Assembly: GCA_013359215.1 (NCBI GenBank)
Contig: JABWCH010000014.1
Span: forward strand, 1-41,222
Length of the DNA stretch: 41,222 bases
Reading direction: 5' to 3'
From: Candidatus Brocadiia bacterium
GTDB taxonomy: Bacteria > Planctomycetota > Uabimicrobiia > Uabimicrobiales > JABWCH01
This document shows, in pieces, positions 41,093-41,222 of this stretch. Below the pieces are notes generated by a model. That model saw only the letters and a list, made by a program, of their open reading frames with translations. It was not told where the DNA came from and ran no database searches. Position 1 is the stretch's first letter. Each line of letters opens with the position of its first letter. The position numbers and the translations under genes are program-made.

Positions 41093-41222
41093 GCCTTTCT
41101 CCTTAAAAAATAAAAAAAATTTTGCTTAGCGATGAGAATTAAATAACTTCCCCATTTTTAATTGAATACAAGACAGCTTGTTATGTAAATTTTACTTCTG
41201 TGTATCCCTAAATTAAAGGGAA
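41093..41222. other. Upstream region of the thiolase operon, with part of a repeat
   Basis: It is AT-rich. Positions 41133-41155 (TTAGCGATGAGAATTAAATA onward) resemble 5132-5158 in the group II intron, with about four mismatches in 26-28 bases. No clear promoter box was identified before the window ends. Confidence 0.45.

Noticed and set aside
1..41222. tRNA or rRNA genes
   Set aside because: I looked for cloverleaf-like GTTC-A loops and conserved rRNA segments in the gaps and saw none; a covariance search could still find something.

Overview
The window looks like an AT-rich bacterial chromosome. Three traits favour a Planctomycetota-like (PVC or Uabimicrobium-like) host: several large eukaryote-like Ser/Thr kinases and pseudokinases, a giant TPR protein, and Roadblock/LC7 proteins next to a cytosolic NiFe hydrogenase. 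This assignment is inferred from gene content only. No rRNA or tRNA gene was seen.

Region 1 (1-11,200, minus strand) is a cell-surface polysaccharide cluster heavily invaded by mobile DNA. It holds two GT-C-like multi-spanning membrane proteins, a GT9 heptosyltransferase-like enzyme, a zinc-ribbon SAM methyltransferase and a GT4 glycosyltransferase. An IS3-family end sits at the left edge. Two MITE-like families, several inverted repeats and an ORF-less group II intron fill the gaps. The intron lies directly behind the start codon of the methyltransferase gene. Domain V is textbook, and precise excision joins ATGA to the downstream reading frame.

Region 2 (11,250-21,862, minus strand) holds a 2,888-residue TPR protein, built of roughly 70-residue double-TPR modules with a non-TPR C-terminal domain. 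It is followed by a secreted GH13 alpha-amylase with a C-terminal starch-binding (CBM20-like) domain.

Region 3 (22,518-31,232, plus strand) is the most unusual part. It contains a NiFe-hydrogenase maturation protease, a coiled-coil protein with 42-bp tandem repeats, and a tight operon. The operon order is Roadblock, V4R-like, hydrogenase small subunit, large subunit, 2[4Fe-4S] ferredoxin, second V4R-like, second Roadblock, a small charged protein and a Ser/Thr kinase. The hydrogenase is therefore bracketed by paired signalling or dimerisation proteins. The HdrA/MvhD partners expected for a group 3c enzyme are absent.

Region 4 (31,284-37,313, minus strand) holds two very large kinases convergent with region 3, separated from it by a bidirectional hairpin. 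One is kinase, zinc-Cys cluster, pseudokinase; the other is pseudokinase, coiled coil, kinase.

Region 5 (37,448-41,092, minus strand) is a two-gene beta-oxidation operon, fadN-like (hydroxyacyl-CoA dehydrogenase fused to enoyl-CoA hydratase) and a thiolase. Its base composition is visibly richer in G+C than the rest.

A working hypothesis is that regions 3 and 4 form a redox- or H2-responsive module, with hydrogenase output read through V4R/Roadblock proteins and kinase-pseudokinase pairs. This is inference from gene order only. Intergenic DNA carries at least four repeat families: AGAGCCTATCC MITEs, ACTTTCGAT MITEs, CACGAA-type 9-nt-periodic hairpins, and the TTTGACAATGTTAAAT inverted repeat.
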